Below, in pieces: positions 32,673-44,723 of a DNA stretch of 64,000 bases. A model generated the notes under the pieces. The model ran no database searches. It was not told the DNA's origin and was given only the letters and a program-made list of their open reading frames with translations. This stretch comes from Pezicula radicicola (taxonomy: Eukaryota; Ascomycota; Leotiomycetes; Helotiales; Dermateaceae), in contig PDUO01000070.1 in NCBI GenBank assembly GCA_003008705.1, forward strand, positions 127,206 to 191,205. The letters run 5' to 3'. Each line of letters begins with the position of its first letter. Within the stretch, counting starts at the first letter, position 1. A program made the translations under genes and the position numbers.

Positions 32673-34448
32673 TCAAGTTAGCATATCACTGAATAGAGAA
32701 AGAATAGAAGAGGAAAGAACCCACAATCCAGGACACAACCACGTCTTCCCCTCAATTGGACACGTAAAAATTACTTCTCCGAGCTCCTTCCCCAACCTGG
32801 GCGTACCGCCACTATTTCTCAACAGGCCCATCTGAAACCTCCAATCTGTCTGGACCGGAATATCATTAACACTCAAATAATAAGCCAGCTCATCCTCAGG
32901 ACTACAAGCCTCCTTATCATTAACATCCATCTTTTCATGTCCGTGGGTATTGAAGGAGAGCCATTTAGCAAAGGCCGCTTCTCCAGTCGGTGTCCCGTCT
33001 TCGGTGAGTTCTTCGGCTCGCTCCATGGTAAGGAGCGATTTGAAATGCAAATAGAAGTTCATATAGGTCCACATTTGGGAGGAGCGCCCAAAGGCCATGA
33101 TGTCTGTGACACCTGCTATTAGCTCTCCGTCGTGGATCATGGTGTACCAATTCCAATCCATGGCTACCCGAGGTGCTACCACTGTTCCATCTGCTACCAT
33201 AGGAGCCAAGTCTTGTAGCTTGGGGATGTAGCCATGAAGCAGGAGATCAAGGCGAGTCTTGAGGATATAATTGTAACGAACACCATTCTGGATGGCGTAC
33301 TTCTGCACTCGTTGTCCCGCAGCCCAAATTGTCTTGTACTGACTGATATGTCGATCTAGCGTCTTTTGTCCACAATTCTTAAGAACTGCCTCTGGGGCAT
33401 CATCCCAGGTCTCCGTCGCATTATTGAGATGCACGAGTGTGAACGTCTTTAAATTGTCTCCAAAGCACTCCCGTAGATTCTTCTCGATGCTCTCCTTGGT
33501 CGGAGCATCGGTGTCCTCATGGAAAACCTCCTCATAGTACGAGTATACGTGTATATCCACCCCTCCACTACCAGACCATTCATCAACCAGCTTTTTCTTG
33601 TGGTCTACGCATGTCTTCATGTACGTTCGTAGGAAACCGGTATAGATAATCGCTAGTCGTCCTGGATCGTCAACAGCCCTGCTCAATCTGCAAATGACTT
33701 TCTCATCGGTCCGGATTTGCAGTAACCCCGTATCAAGCAGTTCCAAAACAGGCGATTTGGCAGCCAACTTCTCTGCTTCTCCCTCGCTCGACACTGCATC
33801 CATATGGTCCACCGTCGAGTCAGGATCAATCCCGTCACAATCTGGAAGCAGCGAGCTCGCCCATGGCTTGCCCTTGCTGGGCTGTGCTGTCTGGTTTGTC
33901 CATGTAAGCTCCAGAACTCCTCGAGGAGTCAATTCCGCATGGTACTTGACAGGCCAATGGAACTTCGTATTTGAGGTGAAAAGTTCGACATTCGTGACGA
34001 CATTCAGCAAGGAAAGCTGCCCACTAGATTTGAGGCCGAAACGATAATTGTTGTTCGGAGACGTGAGGATTGTGGATTCGAGGGCTTGTCCAACGCGCAG
34101 GACAGTGGCTTTCGTCTGTGAGGGGGGAGAGGAGGATGCGACTGAAGTCGGTGCAGTCACACTACTCGATGTTAACGCATCATTGAGATCGATATGATCG
34201 TGGTCGTTTTGTGAGGGGATCGAGGGCACCGTCTTCGCAGGATCGTTCTCGATGGGCTGGATGTCTTGGGGCAGACTGGGGGCGCTGTTGAATACATCGG
34301 CAGGTTGGCTGACGTGCAAAGGCGTCCCAACGACTGTGTCTGTGTACCAAGGTACGATGAATAGTAGCGAAAAGCATCCAATGATAAATATGGATGCGAT
34401 GCGAACAATGGTATTTCGGTTGGGCTGGCTGATGGCCATTGTTGACAC
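32673..34448 (-). CDS. type II membrane protein, lectin-like plus glycosyltransferase-like
   Basis: Intronless, 591 residues. A short cytosolic start is followed by one membrane anchor (about 15-34), then a Ser/Pro/Thr-rich stalk to about residue 110, the layout of a Golgi type II enzyme. Residues 113-200 resemble a bulb-type lectin repeat (SPNNNYRFGLKSSGQLSLLN). From about 265 on, blocks such as LAIIYTGFLRTYMKTC, DIHVYSYYEE, YNYILKTRLDLLL and WYTMIHDGELIAG resemble the glycosyltransferase-like proteins whose RxD motif binds nucleotide sugar. I infer a Golgi glycan-modifying enzyme; donor and acceptor are unknown. The last 15 residues are hydrophobic and may be intron read-through, since the stop comes soon after a CPGLW block. 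Confidence 0.75.
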   Translation of the reverse strand: MSTMAISQPNRNTIVRIASIFIIGCFSLLFIVPWYTDTVVGTPLHVSQPADVFNSAPSLPQDIQPIENDPAKTVPSIPSQNDHDHIDLNDALTSSSVTAPTSVASSSPPSQTKATVLRVGQALESTILTSPNNNYRFGLKSSGQLSLLNVVTNVELFTSNTKFHWPVKYHAELTPRGVLELTWTNQTAQPSKGKPWASSLLPDCDGIDPDSTVDHMDAVSSEGEAEKLAAKSPVLELLDTGLLQIRTDEKVICRLSRAVDDPGRLAIIYTGFLRTYMKTCVDHKKKLVDEWSGSGGVDIHVYSYYEEVFHEDTDAPTKESIEKNLRECFGDNLKTFTLVHLNNATETWDDAPEAVLKNCGQKTLDRHISQYKTIWAAGQRVQKYAIQNGVRYNYILKTRLDLLLHGYIPKLQDLAPMVADGTVVAPRVAMDWNWYTMIHDGELIAGVTDIMAFGRSSQMWTYMNFYLHFKSLLTMERAEELTEDGTPTGEAAFAKWLSFNTHGHEKMDVNDKEACSPEDELAYYLSVNDIPVQTDWRFQMGLLRNSGGTPRLGKELGEVIFTCPIEGKTWLCPGLWVLSSSILSLFSDMLT

Positions 34449-35618
34449 GCGGTGGCTGAGGCTAACGGGCGCGTCCAGGCCTATTCTGGTTTGCGTTTAG
34501 GCAAAGTGTATGTGCGAATTGTGTGATGCTTATCTGTGCGTTTGTGTCTATCCAATCGACATATCCAAAGGAGCAAATGAGTGAAGCTCGGCGAGGATAT
34601 TTAACGGAGAAAGAGAACGGCTAGGAAGTTGAAGTCGAGTGCTATATCTATCTGTGGAAAAATGGTCGAATAGGGCGGTAGCCACCGTCCTCGCAGTCTC
34701 ACCTCGTGTACTTGGCGCATTTTCGATGCCTGGCCTCGGGATGGTGTTTCACTTCCATCTCAAGTTATTCCAGGCTTGACGGATCTCCGGAGGACAATGA
34801 ATACAAGGCAATTGCTGCCGATTCCGAGGTTTCAGGCTGTAGATCTGATCTAGATGATTGTTGGAACTTAGGGAAGAGTGACAAAATATGGGGAGATAGA
34901 GCCTCGGGCCAGCAACCTCAAGGCTTGGCAACAGCACCGAAGATCAGCTGAAGCCCCGAACTGTAGGTAGGATCATCATATATATATGCTTGTATTTAGA
35001 CATAAGGCTTTGTCTTCTTCTTTTTTTGGTTGGGGACATCCAGCTTTTTCATGTAAAAAAATTAATTATAAAATAAACAGAGGTAGACAATGACACAAAC
35101 GCATTCCTAAGATGTATTATAGGGATAGTTGAGCCGAATTAGGGAGAAGCACAGAGAGGCGTCTCAAGCCGGTTATGTCTTTTTGGGAATCTACGGACTG
35201 TATTGTAGAATCATTTGGAATCACAAGTATGTCATCACCATGAGGCAACGCTTCTCCAATTAGGTTCAGGATTCTTAAAAAAAAAATACTTCCAAGGCCG
35301 GACGGATATGAGATGCCAAAGTACCTCTGTAAAAGGCCTAGACTATCCTACCTTGAGTACTGTTCGTCCTCGGGAGTAGTTCCAACAATAAATGAGAAGT
35401 CTAGATCACAACTACAAGGGGGTTGGGACTATCAAAAGCGATTGCCATACAATAGCCTGAACCTGCTTTGGCTCTTATGTATTGAAAAGGAAAACGTCAA
35501 GAACAGGCAGGAACCTAGTAGTTAAAAGGCATTGAAGTCAATTCGACACTCAACACAAAAAGGTCTGTTTGTATTCAAAGACCCAAGCTCTATATCAAAG
35601 TATTTCCTCAGTCGTCAT
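34449..35618. other. intergenic, no supported gene
   Basis: Promoter of the membrane glycosyltransferase-like gene and 3' side of the UstYa-like gene. Open frames at 34706-34951 and 35313-35525 show no features. Confidence 0.5.
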
Positions 35619-36765
35619 CTACGTAACTGACTCAACAGGTTCAGGTCCATCAGGCCATGCTGGTCCTATTCAAAAACGAATCATTAATCTTTGGCTTAAA
35701 CAGTAATTTCGATACACGATGAAGACGGTCTGGAAACATACCTAATTGCGGATGAACTAGTAGGCCCTTTTCCATTATATTCACTTGCCGAGTCTTCGCA
35801 AACCCATCAACCAATTCCCAATTCACACATTCATGAGCTGTTTGTTTTGAAACCGGATATTTCCTGTCCGATTTCCAGTGCAAGGTAGATATACCTACAT
35901 CGCCATGACAGATTATAGCCTGACGGAGGTAATCAAGGCAATAATCTATGTTCTTGTAAGTAATTGAATTTTGTTTGGTATGACGTCTTGAGAGATAACC
36001 TACCGGCTTCATGTTGTAATGCTTCCCGTTTTACTTCTGTAATATTAGGGTAATAATACTCTGGATACATCCACTGACGAATATCCTTCTATATAACTAT
36101 GAGTATCGTTGATACACGTATCCACTCTAACCTGAACCTACTAGGCAATGAAGCTCATGATACACATTCATCATAACAACATAGTCGCCACCAGGAAGCA
36201 TCACAGCATTGTCTCGACGACCAAGATGCTTCAAGTCCTCCTCAGACGCTCGGAACTGCGATCCTTGTAACAATCAGTCAGAGACTAGAAAAGAATAATA
36301 GGTAAGACTCAGAGTACCTTGTAAAAGAGCACTCCATTCACGATCACTGCTAGGGCTCGGTGACCCAACATATCTCTTATCAACAGTCGTCTCAAACATC
36401 CGTTCCTCATACTCAATAAAATCTCCAGCCGGAGCTACCAATCAATCCACATCAGTTCCAAATATCGCGATATAAGAAATAACGTGCCCTAGAAACTTAC
36501 AGTAAACAAGATTACTTCTCTCCTTTCTTAATTGTATACTAATACCAACGTGCCAAAATAACGTCATATATGCCATTATAATTACGACATGAACTAAATA
36601 GGTTCGTTTGAGACACTGATAAAGACTCTGTTGACATCGCCCTCCACATTCTTCAATAACAATACCTTTATCCGAACTCTCTGCATGTTGACTTGATGAT
36701 ATATTAAATTCAAGAAGCGATAGTTCATCTTCGTCGAGTCGCCGATATCTTGACGCAGATGCCAT
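35619..36765 (-). CDS. UstYa-like DUF3328 oxidase
   Basis: Six exons: 36765-36501, 36434-36318, 36263-36142, 36088-36004, 35945-35742 and 35665-35619; 279 residues. An N-terminal cytosolic part and one membrane segment (about 55-75) lead to the lumenal DUF3328 domain: YSPAGDFIEYEE, then the first signature HELHC (163-167). The second signature, normally HxxHC, here reads HEADYC followed by LDYLRQ, so its spacing and second His differ. UstYa-type proteins catalyse oxidative cyclisation or hydroxylation in fungal RiPP pathways, with copper implicated in some, but many stand alone. No precursor peptide with Kex2-spaced repeats is seen nearby. Every intron is supported by frame and by restored conserved blocks. 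Confidence 0.85.
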
Positions 36766-39123
36766 TCTAGAGACAGAGACTCAGAGCTTGAATTAGCAGA
36801 ACAGACTTAAGGAATGTTTGTTTTAGAGAAGTGTAAAGAATGCGGGACTAACGATGGGTGAGTTCGTACCCCCCATACTTCGTATTTGATTGCTTAATCA
36901 TCATATGTTTTTGTGTTGCCGTTGTATAACCGGCCAGTCAGATTTCCTGCAAGGTGAAGCTGCAGCCTGCAAGGTGAGATTCTCGTGCTCGCTTAACTTG
37001 GCCGCTTTCTATATTTATTGATGCTGGCTAAATAAACAAACGCCTTTTAGTTGCGGCGTGGTTATTGTTTTTGTACTTCTAAATAAATCTGAGTTCATGT
37101 AGAGTATGCTGATGATGTTTTTGTGGAGAATTCTACATCTCACTGAGTACGGCGTAATGAATATTTGAATTTCTAGGTCGTGTGGAAACTGTTTTTGGCG
37201 TAGAATTATGGGCTTTCTTGTTAATATACGGAATTGTAGAACTATTTTGTATTTCTAAGTTAAACACTTTAAAGCAATTCCGTATAATACTAATAGTATT
37301 GTTAGTGAAAGAAGCGATTCGATAAAAAGACTATCCCTTAGTTCATTTTTCACAGGGATTCGACACCCTAAGAATTTCACCACCAAAATTTGTATGTATT
37401 TTGCTGTGCACTTCCTATTGGTCCGTGCAGATGGCATTTAACGAACTAAGGGATAACTGATTTACAATCCTTAAATCCTAGGCCTGAATCAAGTAAGGTG
37501 AGTGATCTAAATATGTGAGTCACTGAAATTAACTAAGTTATTTAATTTAAGCCACTCAAATAAAGTGAGTTACTGAACTTAGGCGGGGCCTAAATGACTT
37601 CAACAAAATATAATCCTACCTATATAACTACTATTTTACAGAAGAAGACCATGTTAAGGGATCGGATAGTAACAAACCCTCCATAGCCCCAACAGACACA
37701 GACCTCTACCAAAGGAGTGGAAGTATTTGCCTTGCCTCCGGGTAATTTTCCTGTAAGCAAATAAATTTATTGATGATTATCTAGAAGAGCAGCAAGAAAT
37801 GCGGGAAGGTATTTCTTGTTAGCTTTACGGGCTGCCAACACTATTTAAACGTTGATGGTGTTTCCGATGAGAATCCAATTGCCCCATCTGCGGTCTGATC
37901 TACAAAATGGAAAGCATCTTGTTTCTTGACTTAGTAGAGATAGCACGCATGCAGCGTTTTAAACAAACTCTTTCCCCCCTGAAACTCTCTGTTACCTGTT
38001 ATATTAGGTAGTTGACTAGTATATTTTGTATGTCTCAATCTAAGCTACTGACACCTAAATTGCATTTGCTTACTTTCAATCTCTTTCAAAACTCTTGTCA
38101 GGAGCCATTTAGCAAAAGCTAAACTAAAACTGCCCCTTGGTTTCTAAGGAATATAGCTCCTTATTTCTTCCCTCGATGAGAAATTTTAATGATTTAAAAT
38201 GATTAGACCATATAAAATCCCCTGTGATCGACACAAGCGACCGAGAAGAAAAGCAAATCAGAAAGTCTACCGGAATCATTTCAATTCTCTACAAATATCA
38301 AAGCCAAAATTCAATTCCGCATCCAAATTATATTCATTTCGGTATCACCGCCTCGCCGTTAAGTGCCCCTTTCATAGCAGGCTCGCTTAGTCTACATGCC
38401 AAGCTATGTCCACGTAACCGCCAAGACTACAATTCAACAACAACACAATAGTTCTGCGAACTCAGCCTTGATGAAGTACGACTTTCTATGAGATGACTAT
38501 GGATAGCATGCCTCCTAACGCCATGGACCCAACAATCCTCAGATTTATCGGGAGGTACGGTATAGAAATCACGTCATTTTTGGGGCACGAATCTTCTGCT
38601 GCTGATCACTTGTAACCTCGTTGATACGTCGTACTTGTATTTTTGGTCCATTTCTTTGACCATACCTTTCGACAGGAGCAACTGTTCTTTAAATCAAGAA
38701 GATCTGATTTTACCTTTATTTTAGACTTTCTTTTCTACTTGGCTATTTAGTCACCTTGTCTCATAATGCATTACATATTCTACAAACAAGTAAAATACAG
38801 CCTCACTCCAAGGTATAATTTTCCGTCCTTTGCATTCGTGATAAGTTGCGTGTTATGTTTCTCTCCGCCACTTTGTGCGATAATATATCGCTAAGAGGAC
38901 GCGATAGTTTATCCACAGCTTTTGCTAAGCTACTCGAGTACGGGATAATAATAGGTCGTGGATCAATTTACGCCCCGCGCTCTTACGCACCCCAAATGAG
39001 GTGTAACTCATCCTTAAAAGTTTTGATGAGGACGATTTCCATCTTGTATTTTCTACATCTGTTTCATCTCTCAACGACGTTTGTAGTATTTATTAAGATA
39101 CTGTTATCTTACTGTAGCAAAAG
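36766..39123. other. long intergenic region, no supported gene
   Basis: Holds the 124-base inverted-repeat element listed separately, two near-identical 14-base words at 36950-36985 (CCTGCAAGGTGA), and the repeated phrase GTGAGTYACTGAA near 37520-37580. A pair of overlapping frames at 38199-38451 has no features. The end is the promoter of the arylsulfotransferase. Confidence 0.5.
37332..37455. mobile_element. MITE-like element with 13-base inverted ends
   Basis: TATCCCTTAGTTC (37332-37344) and GAACTAAGGGATA (37443-37455) are perfect inverted repeats. Taking the outer TA as target duplication leaves a 120-base element with no coding capacity, the form of a mariner-type MITE. Its ends differ from the relic at 19.7 kb. 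Confidence 0.55.
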
Positions 39124-41202
39124 ATGAAGGGCTTTTTCGCTCTCCCGGTCCTATTGCGACTCGCTATTGCCGAGACACTCCCCTATTTCCAATCTAGCGA
39201 ATTCGACAGCGGGGCATATGGTCCTTATCCGAACAGAACATTCGTCTCGAGGCCTGATCTAGTCGCGCCGAGTTTAAATGTCGTCAAGGCGAATAAGGCA
39301 TGCAATGATGGACTCTATACAATTATTAACCTACGAGGTGACAAGGTAGATACTCAGCGAGGTGGTCAAAGTCCTATGATCTTGGATGGTCATGGTAATC
39401 TAGTATGGATGAATGCTACATATGGGGAAACCTACGACGTCGCTGTTCAAGAATTTGAAGGTGAGGACTACATCACTTTTTGGCAAGGCCAAGGTCGAAA
39501 GCAGGGGCATAGCAAGGGAGAATATGTCATGGTAAGTTTACTTTTTCCAAACTTTTGTCTAAGGAGAATACTAACAATGGGCGTCAATAGCTTGATTCTC
39601 ATTATAGAGAGGTTTACCGCTCACCTGCTGGGGATGGAACCGCCGGTGACCTACACGAGTTTCGTTTAACATCTGAAGGAACTGCACTTTCCACACAGTA
39701 CGTCCTGAAGAGAGTTGATGTGCATCGGGGCACCATTACACACAAAGCCTCTATTTGGGATAGCCGTATCCAGGAATTCGATATCAAGACCAATAAGGTT
39801 ATCTTCGAGTGGAATGCTAGCGAACATTTCGATGTCTCCGAATCGTACAGTGCAGGTCTGAATTCTGGCAGCACTGTGGGGGACGGTTATGACTTCTTCC
39901 ATATTAACAGTATTGATAAGGACGCAGAGGGCAATTACCTGATCTCCTCACGATACTATTCAATGCTTGCTTACATCGACGGCAAGACTGGGGAGGTACT
40001 GTGGCAGCTTGGTGGCAAGCACAATAACTTCCAGGATCTCTCAGATGGAAAAGCGACGGACTTCGCATTCCAACATCACGCGCGCTGGAATGAGGACCAT
40101 ACTGGTGTGCATATATTCGACAACGGGGCCCGATACGGCCAGAAGCCTGTTCGTGACAACTCGCGCGGCCTACACATCTTGCTGGACCTAAAAGCTATGA
40201 CAGCCGAACTGAAGCAAGAGTACGTCAACCCGCAGAAATTAGTATCTTTGAGTCAAGGAAGCATGCAGATTCTACCTTCTGGTCATGTCCTGATGGGTTA
40301 CGGGTACAATGCTGCTTGGACCGAGTACTCGCAGGACGGCGAGGTATTGTGTGACGTACATGTTGGAAGTCAGAATACTTTTAATACTGGAGCTGTGCAG
40401 ACTTACCGCGTACGTAAGCATTCATGGACGGGAAATCCGGTATACCCACCGACTCTGAAGTATAAAAACGGAGAGATCTTTGTTAGTTGGAACGGCGCGA
40501 CAGAAGTGGCGACCTGGGGAGTGAGCGCTTCGACTGAAGCTGCTGGTGTATTTGAGCAGATCCTGACAACAGAGAAGGACGGGTTTGAGACAAGCATGAG
40601 CTTTGATAATGGAACTTATTGCTATGTCAAGGCTTTGGCATTGGATCACCAAGGAGCGGTTATCGGCACGAGTAATACCATCGATGCTTGTTCGGTATGT
40701 ATTATGCCTTCTCTTCTACTGATGTGCTCCAAAATTAGCGCACTGCTAATACTTACCATAGGGTGATGTGCAAGACGAAGATGAGTTGAGCGAAAATATA
40801 GACGAAGAGGCAGAGGCAGAGGAGGCTTCTTCATCTAACGTCTTCCTCCAAGGTTTAGAGGAGCAAGAACAGAACAATTCGGCGTTCTCATTGGAGAAAG
40901 GTTGGGTATTCTGGATGCTAGTAGCGAGCGGTATCGTCGTGGGAGTTTTTGTTGTTGTTTGCTTGATTTGGCGTCACTTCCATGATAGGAAATACATGGC
41001 ACTAAATCAGTCAGAAGAAGAGGAGGAAGCAGGGTATGCTGACGCCGAGGTTTCCCTTTCACTTGTTCCTTCATCGCTTAATTTTCTCCTGATTCAGGAG
41101 ACGGATTTTGGACGAGAGGTACCTCCACGTTTGGAAGTTGTTGAGAGGAGAACAAGTGGAATTGGCAAAGTAGACAGCTTTAGAGACTGTCCGGCTTGGT
41201 GA
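39124..41202 (+). CDS. arylsulfotransferase-like protein, membrane anchored
   Basis: Exons 39124-39531, 39591-40694 and 40762-41202. A signal peptide (1-17) precedes a long ASST-type beta-propeller domain with YREVYRSPAGDGTAGDLHEF, RGTITHKASIWDSRIQEFD, FFHINSIDKDAEGNYLISSR and FAFQHHARW, whose His residues are the usual active-site candidates of the family. After residue 500 comes an acidic linker and one membrane helix (GWVFWMLVASGIVVGVFVVV), so the domain is held outside or in the secretory lumen. Bacterial relatives move sulfate between phenols; the fungal activity is not established. A 48-base in-frame segment (41051-41098) starts GTTTCC and ends TTCAG and may be a fourth intron, giving 634 instead of 650 residues. 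Confidence 0.85.
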
Positions 41203-44200
41203 ACAGGAGGTCTATAAGACTAACAAATACCATTATATCACAAGACACACTGTTCATTCACGCAAAAGCTACACGGCTCCGTCTTGATCCAAGAACTGAT
41301 TAGCAGCTTCTTAGAAGTTGCTATCACACGGCGCATTTTTAAATAAATGATGAATATAGATGAACCTACGAGGCCATTGAGAAAAATCCGAGCTAAGTTT
41401 CCGGCTTATGAGTGAACAGCTACAGACTGAGAACTCACCTCCTGTAGCTCAAGCGCACCACTCTCAAGAGAAGTTTATGTGAGCTATTTAGATATGGAAG
41501 CAAAAAATAACATGACCCAGACTAATTACCAGACAACAAGAAACACCACCAAATTGGTTCGATATTGGGCAATATACTGCCAATATTTGAACCCGATTGA
41601 ACATCTACCTTGGATGTTGACCTCCATTTATGGTTCTGCTGTTCCACGCCAAGCGGATATAACGATACGAACGAAGACGTGGCTCTAGGCATTCCAAGCA
41701 ACTATGCTATCTGCCCTCGCACAAGCAGTCACACCCTTATGTCAACTTCGCATGCATCATTCATCGGGCCAGTTCATATTGCAGACCGCAACGGCGTTCG
41801 ATCTTCAACAGGATCTGCTAAGCGTAATCCCTCCTTCGGCCTTCGTTTTCGACCAAATCTGCTGTGTATGAGGACCATCTGCTACCACCCACACCCTGGA
41901 CAGTAGAGCCATATTTGTATAGGAATAGGATCTGCGTATGATATTGGGATGGAATTGTTCGAATCGAGAAAGGGAATCGAGGCCGCGTTCGAACGAGGAG
42001 CGTCGGCATTGTTCGGTGTCTATGGGTGACGATACAAGGCCTTTGGCCGTGGTAGGTCTACTTATGGACGAATTCTTGCCATACTACCTCCGCGACTACA
42101 AAAGTATATGCGGTATTCTGGTCATCGGTGTTATTGTTGTTATGATGAGTACAGTAGAGGTTGTTGCTTGAAGCTTTACGCGATGCTTTCTCAGGACTAG
42201 CGCTATATCATGTGACCTAGTTACGCCGTCCAAGTTCGAACTCAAAAGCTTCCTCACTTCCTAAGCAAACAATATATTGCTTTCATTTTCAGAAATATTT
42301 TCCTTGTCTTGTTGAGGATCTTAGACCTTACAATGCGATTGTTATACTTGTTGCCTTATAAGTTCAAGAGCTTGCAAGACTGATTACCAGAACGCACTTC
42401 CTATTGAAACCGTCCATTGGAGAAGAAAGCTGCTGCTGAAAGCCGCTGGGGTCTTCTACTTCACTTCCTGCAAGACATTGGGAAAGTTGGTGGAATGTAT
42501 AGTTGTGGAAGTTCCAGGCTACAAGCCTCTGAAAAATGGGTTCCATATGTACAGTACCATCCTTAGCACGCCTCTATTCCTGCCCCAAGTCCCTAGCCCG
42601 CGGGCGAAGCAAATCTCGTCCGGCACACCCGCTACTCGTCACTTCTGCCATACGAGGAGACACAAATATGCCTTTAAAACCTACTAGTACTTGGTTAATG
42701 CATGCATGAAGCATGGCAAACGCATTCGTACTCACTCAAGGAAGCTAACAATATGAGGCGCCCGAGTTCTACATCCTACCCTGCCTTAAATCATCTGTAC
42801 TTCCATTCTTGGTGTTCCGTGGAAAGTCCATGCTAAAACAGGACCGTTATTTGGATCCTCCCAAGGCTTTGCTTGTATCGACAATGTCTACTATCGACGC
42901 GAACGAGCTTGGATCGCTAGATTGCTTTTTGCTATCTTAACCCTTGCGACCCAGGCTACAACTCGACAACTCGAACAGCTGAAGAAAGCCTTTACTACTA
43001 GCACGGTAAATTTGGGAAGCAATCCTCCTCATATTTGGCTCAGGTGTCACTTTTCCACTTGCTGACTCGAACCGTCAAATGAACCATATACTAAGGAGAG
43101 TCCTCGGAGCCATGGGCTCATTATTAATTTATCCGTCCAGGGAACGAGTCATTTATCTATTGTAAAGAAACTCAGAGTTCTGCGCTAAACCTTTCGTTCC
43201 TATGTGGATCCAAGACTCACAGATATCCAAGTATCCGGGACAGCAATTTTCTAACCAATAGCTCAGGAGTAGGATATTAGCACCTTGGTGATCCATCTCT
43301 TTACAATCCGTCAAGAGTTGTGGTAACTACAAAGTAGAAATGGCAGGCCTACGGGACTGCCGCTCGTAATCATTGGTTAACGAATGACTGCCAGTACAGT
43401 GTGGTCGGCAGATATCTTGACAGACAACGCGATCAGTATATCAGCGAATCCTCGAATTTGCCAGCATTCGGCAGTAATAATCAAGGAAATCGGTTTCCAT
43501 TAACCCTAGACGTACTGGAATACTCAAACTCGTACTTGTAGTCGGTGCTTCAGATAACCCTAGCGATACCAATGGCCCTGCCTATCGCCCGCCGCTAGGT
43601 CTAGTCCATCTGTAACAGCTAGTCTGCATTGTATTTTCCACTCTTAACCTCAGAGTTTACACTAACGATAACCAATCCTCTTACTTTCTGCAGCATGATC
43701 ACAATGTCTTAAAGCCGGCCGCGACGTGCGAAGATGGAGTCTACTTTCGCCTGTCGGCCACCGATGCCGAGCTACAGCTTTATCCGATCGAGAAAGACAA
43801 TGGAGATGTTGAAATCGCTGAAATCGAGCCCACAATTGAAGCGGCGGCTTAGGTGAACCCGTGCACGTCCTCGATGCGGGAATGCACAACACTATCGGGA
43901 TGACGTTCAGCACCATTACTGTAGAGATGACATCTACAAACGACCTCCCGTATGATAGTTTGATTGGCATACTCCCGTCCCCAGAAGATTCTATGGACCT
44001 GGATGCAATGCAAAGGGGTACCAAATAAGGTACTTGACCGAGCCAGTTAAATAAATTCAAGTTACGAGGGTAGCTCAGGGTATTGTTCTTCTCCAAGGGA
44101 CGGGTGAAGCAAATAACGAGAGCGCTGACTCGTGTACTGTAAATACAGACGTCCCGACAAGCAACGACAAGCAAAGTCGAAAACGCAGTTTCTTTTACCT

Positions 44201-44723
44201 ATCTCAACAGTAAGAGCAGCTAGATCGAATCTGCCTTAGTGGCGAATCGGGCAACCACTTTTCAACTGTCGTCACCAATGCGACGTTGAGTATTAAATAT
44301 CTTGCTGAAGATCTCTATCTCCACCGAGGGTTGAGTCCTTGACAGGCTCCGTACTTCTGCTTCAAGACGTTTGCATTTCAGTTCTCTGTGGTTTTTTCCC
44401 GCAATCCTAATGTCCGATTATGGTGACATTGGTGTACATGGTAAGCTTCAGGAGGTGACTGACTCGTGTCTTTGTGTGGTCTTTTTAAGGCTAGTAGCGT
44501 TTCCAGTTCAGTTAGTGGATCACTCACCAACCCTGCACTATGAATTCTTAGCGAGATTCACTACCCGGGTAGTCGTTGAAAACGTCAGAACACCCCGCAA
44601 TCTCTATGCTCAAAAAAGTGCAATTACATCTGTAGTCTTTCTTGACAGTTCGGAGTCTCGTGCGGATTTGTTTGTCCTTAAGTTTTTCAATACTTGGTGG
44701 AACATAAGCTTGAAGCGGACAAA
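41203..44723. other. 3.5-kb near-empty region with possible relic
   Basis: No complete gene. Open frames are short. At 43703-43849 and, one base out of phase, 43853-44028 two plus-strand frames run head to tail (for example VHVLDAGMHNTIGMTFST in the second); they look like pieces of one decayed protein that I cannot name. An open stretch at 42841-43050 might belong to it. The rest shows nothing I can support. Confidence 0.4.

Noticed and set aside
35619..36765. A RiPP cluster around the UstYa-like gene
   Set aside because: Neither the small peptide gene at 29.4 kb nor the doubtful gene at 31.2 kb has repeated cores between Kex2 sites, and no second UstY-type or tailoring gene is adjacent.
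43662..44174. 170-codon minus-strand frame
   Set aside because: Antisense to the more protein-like plus-strand relic and without features.
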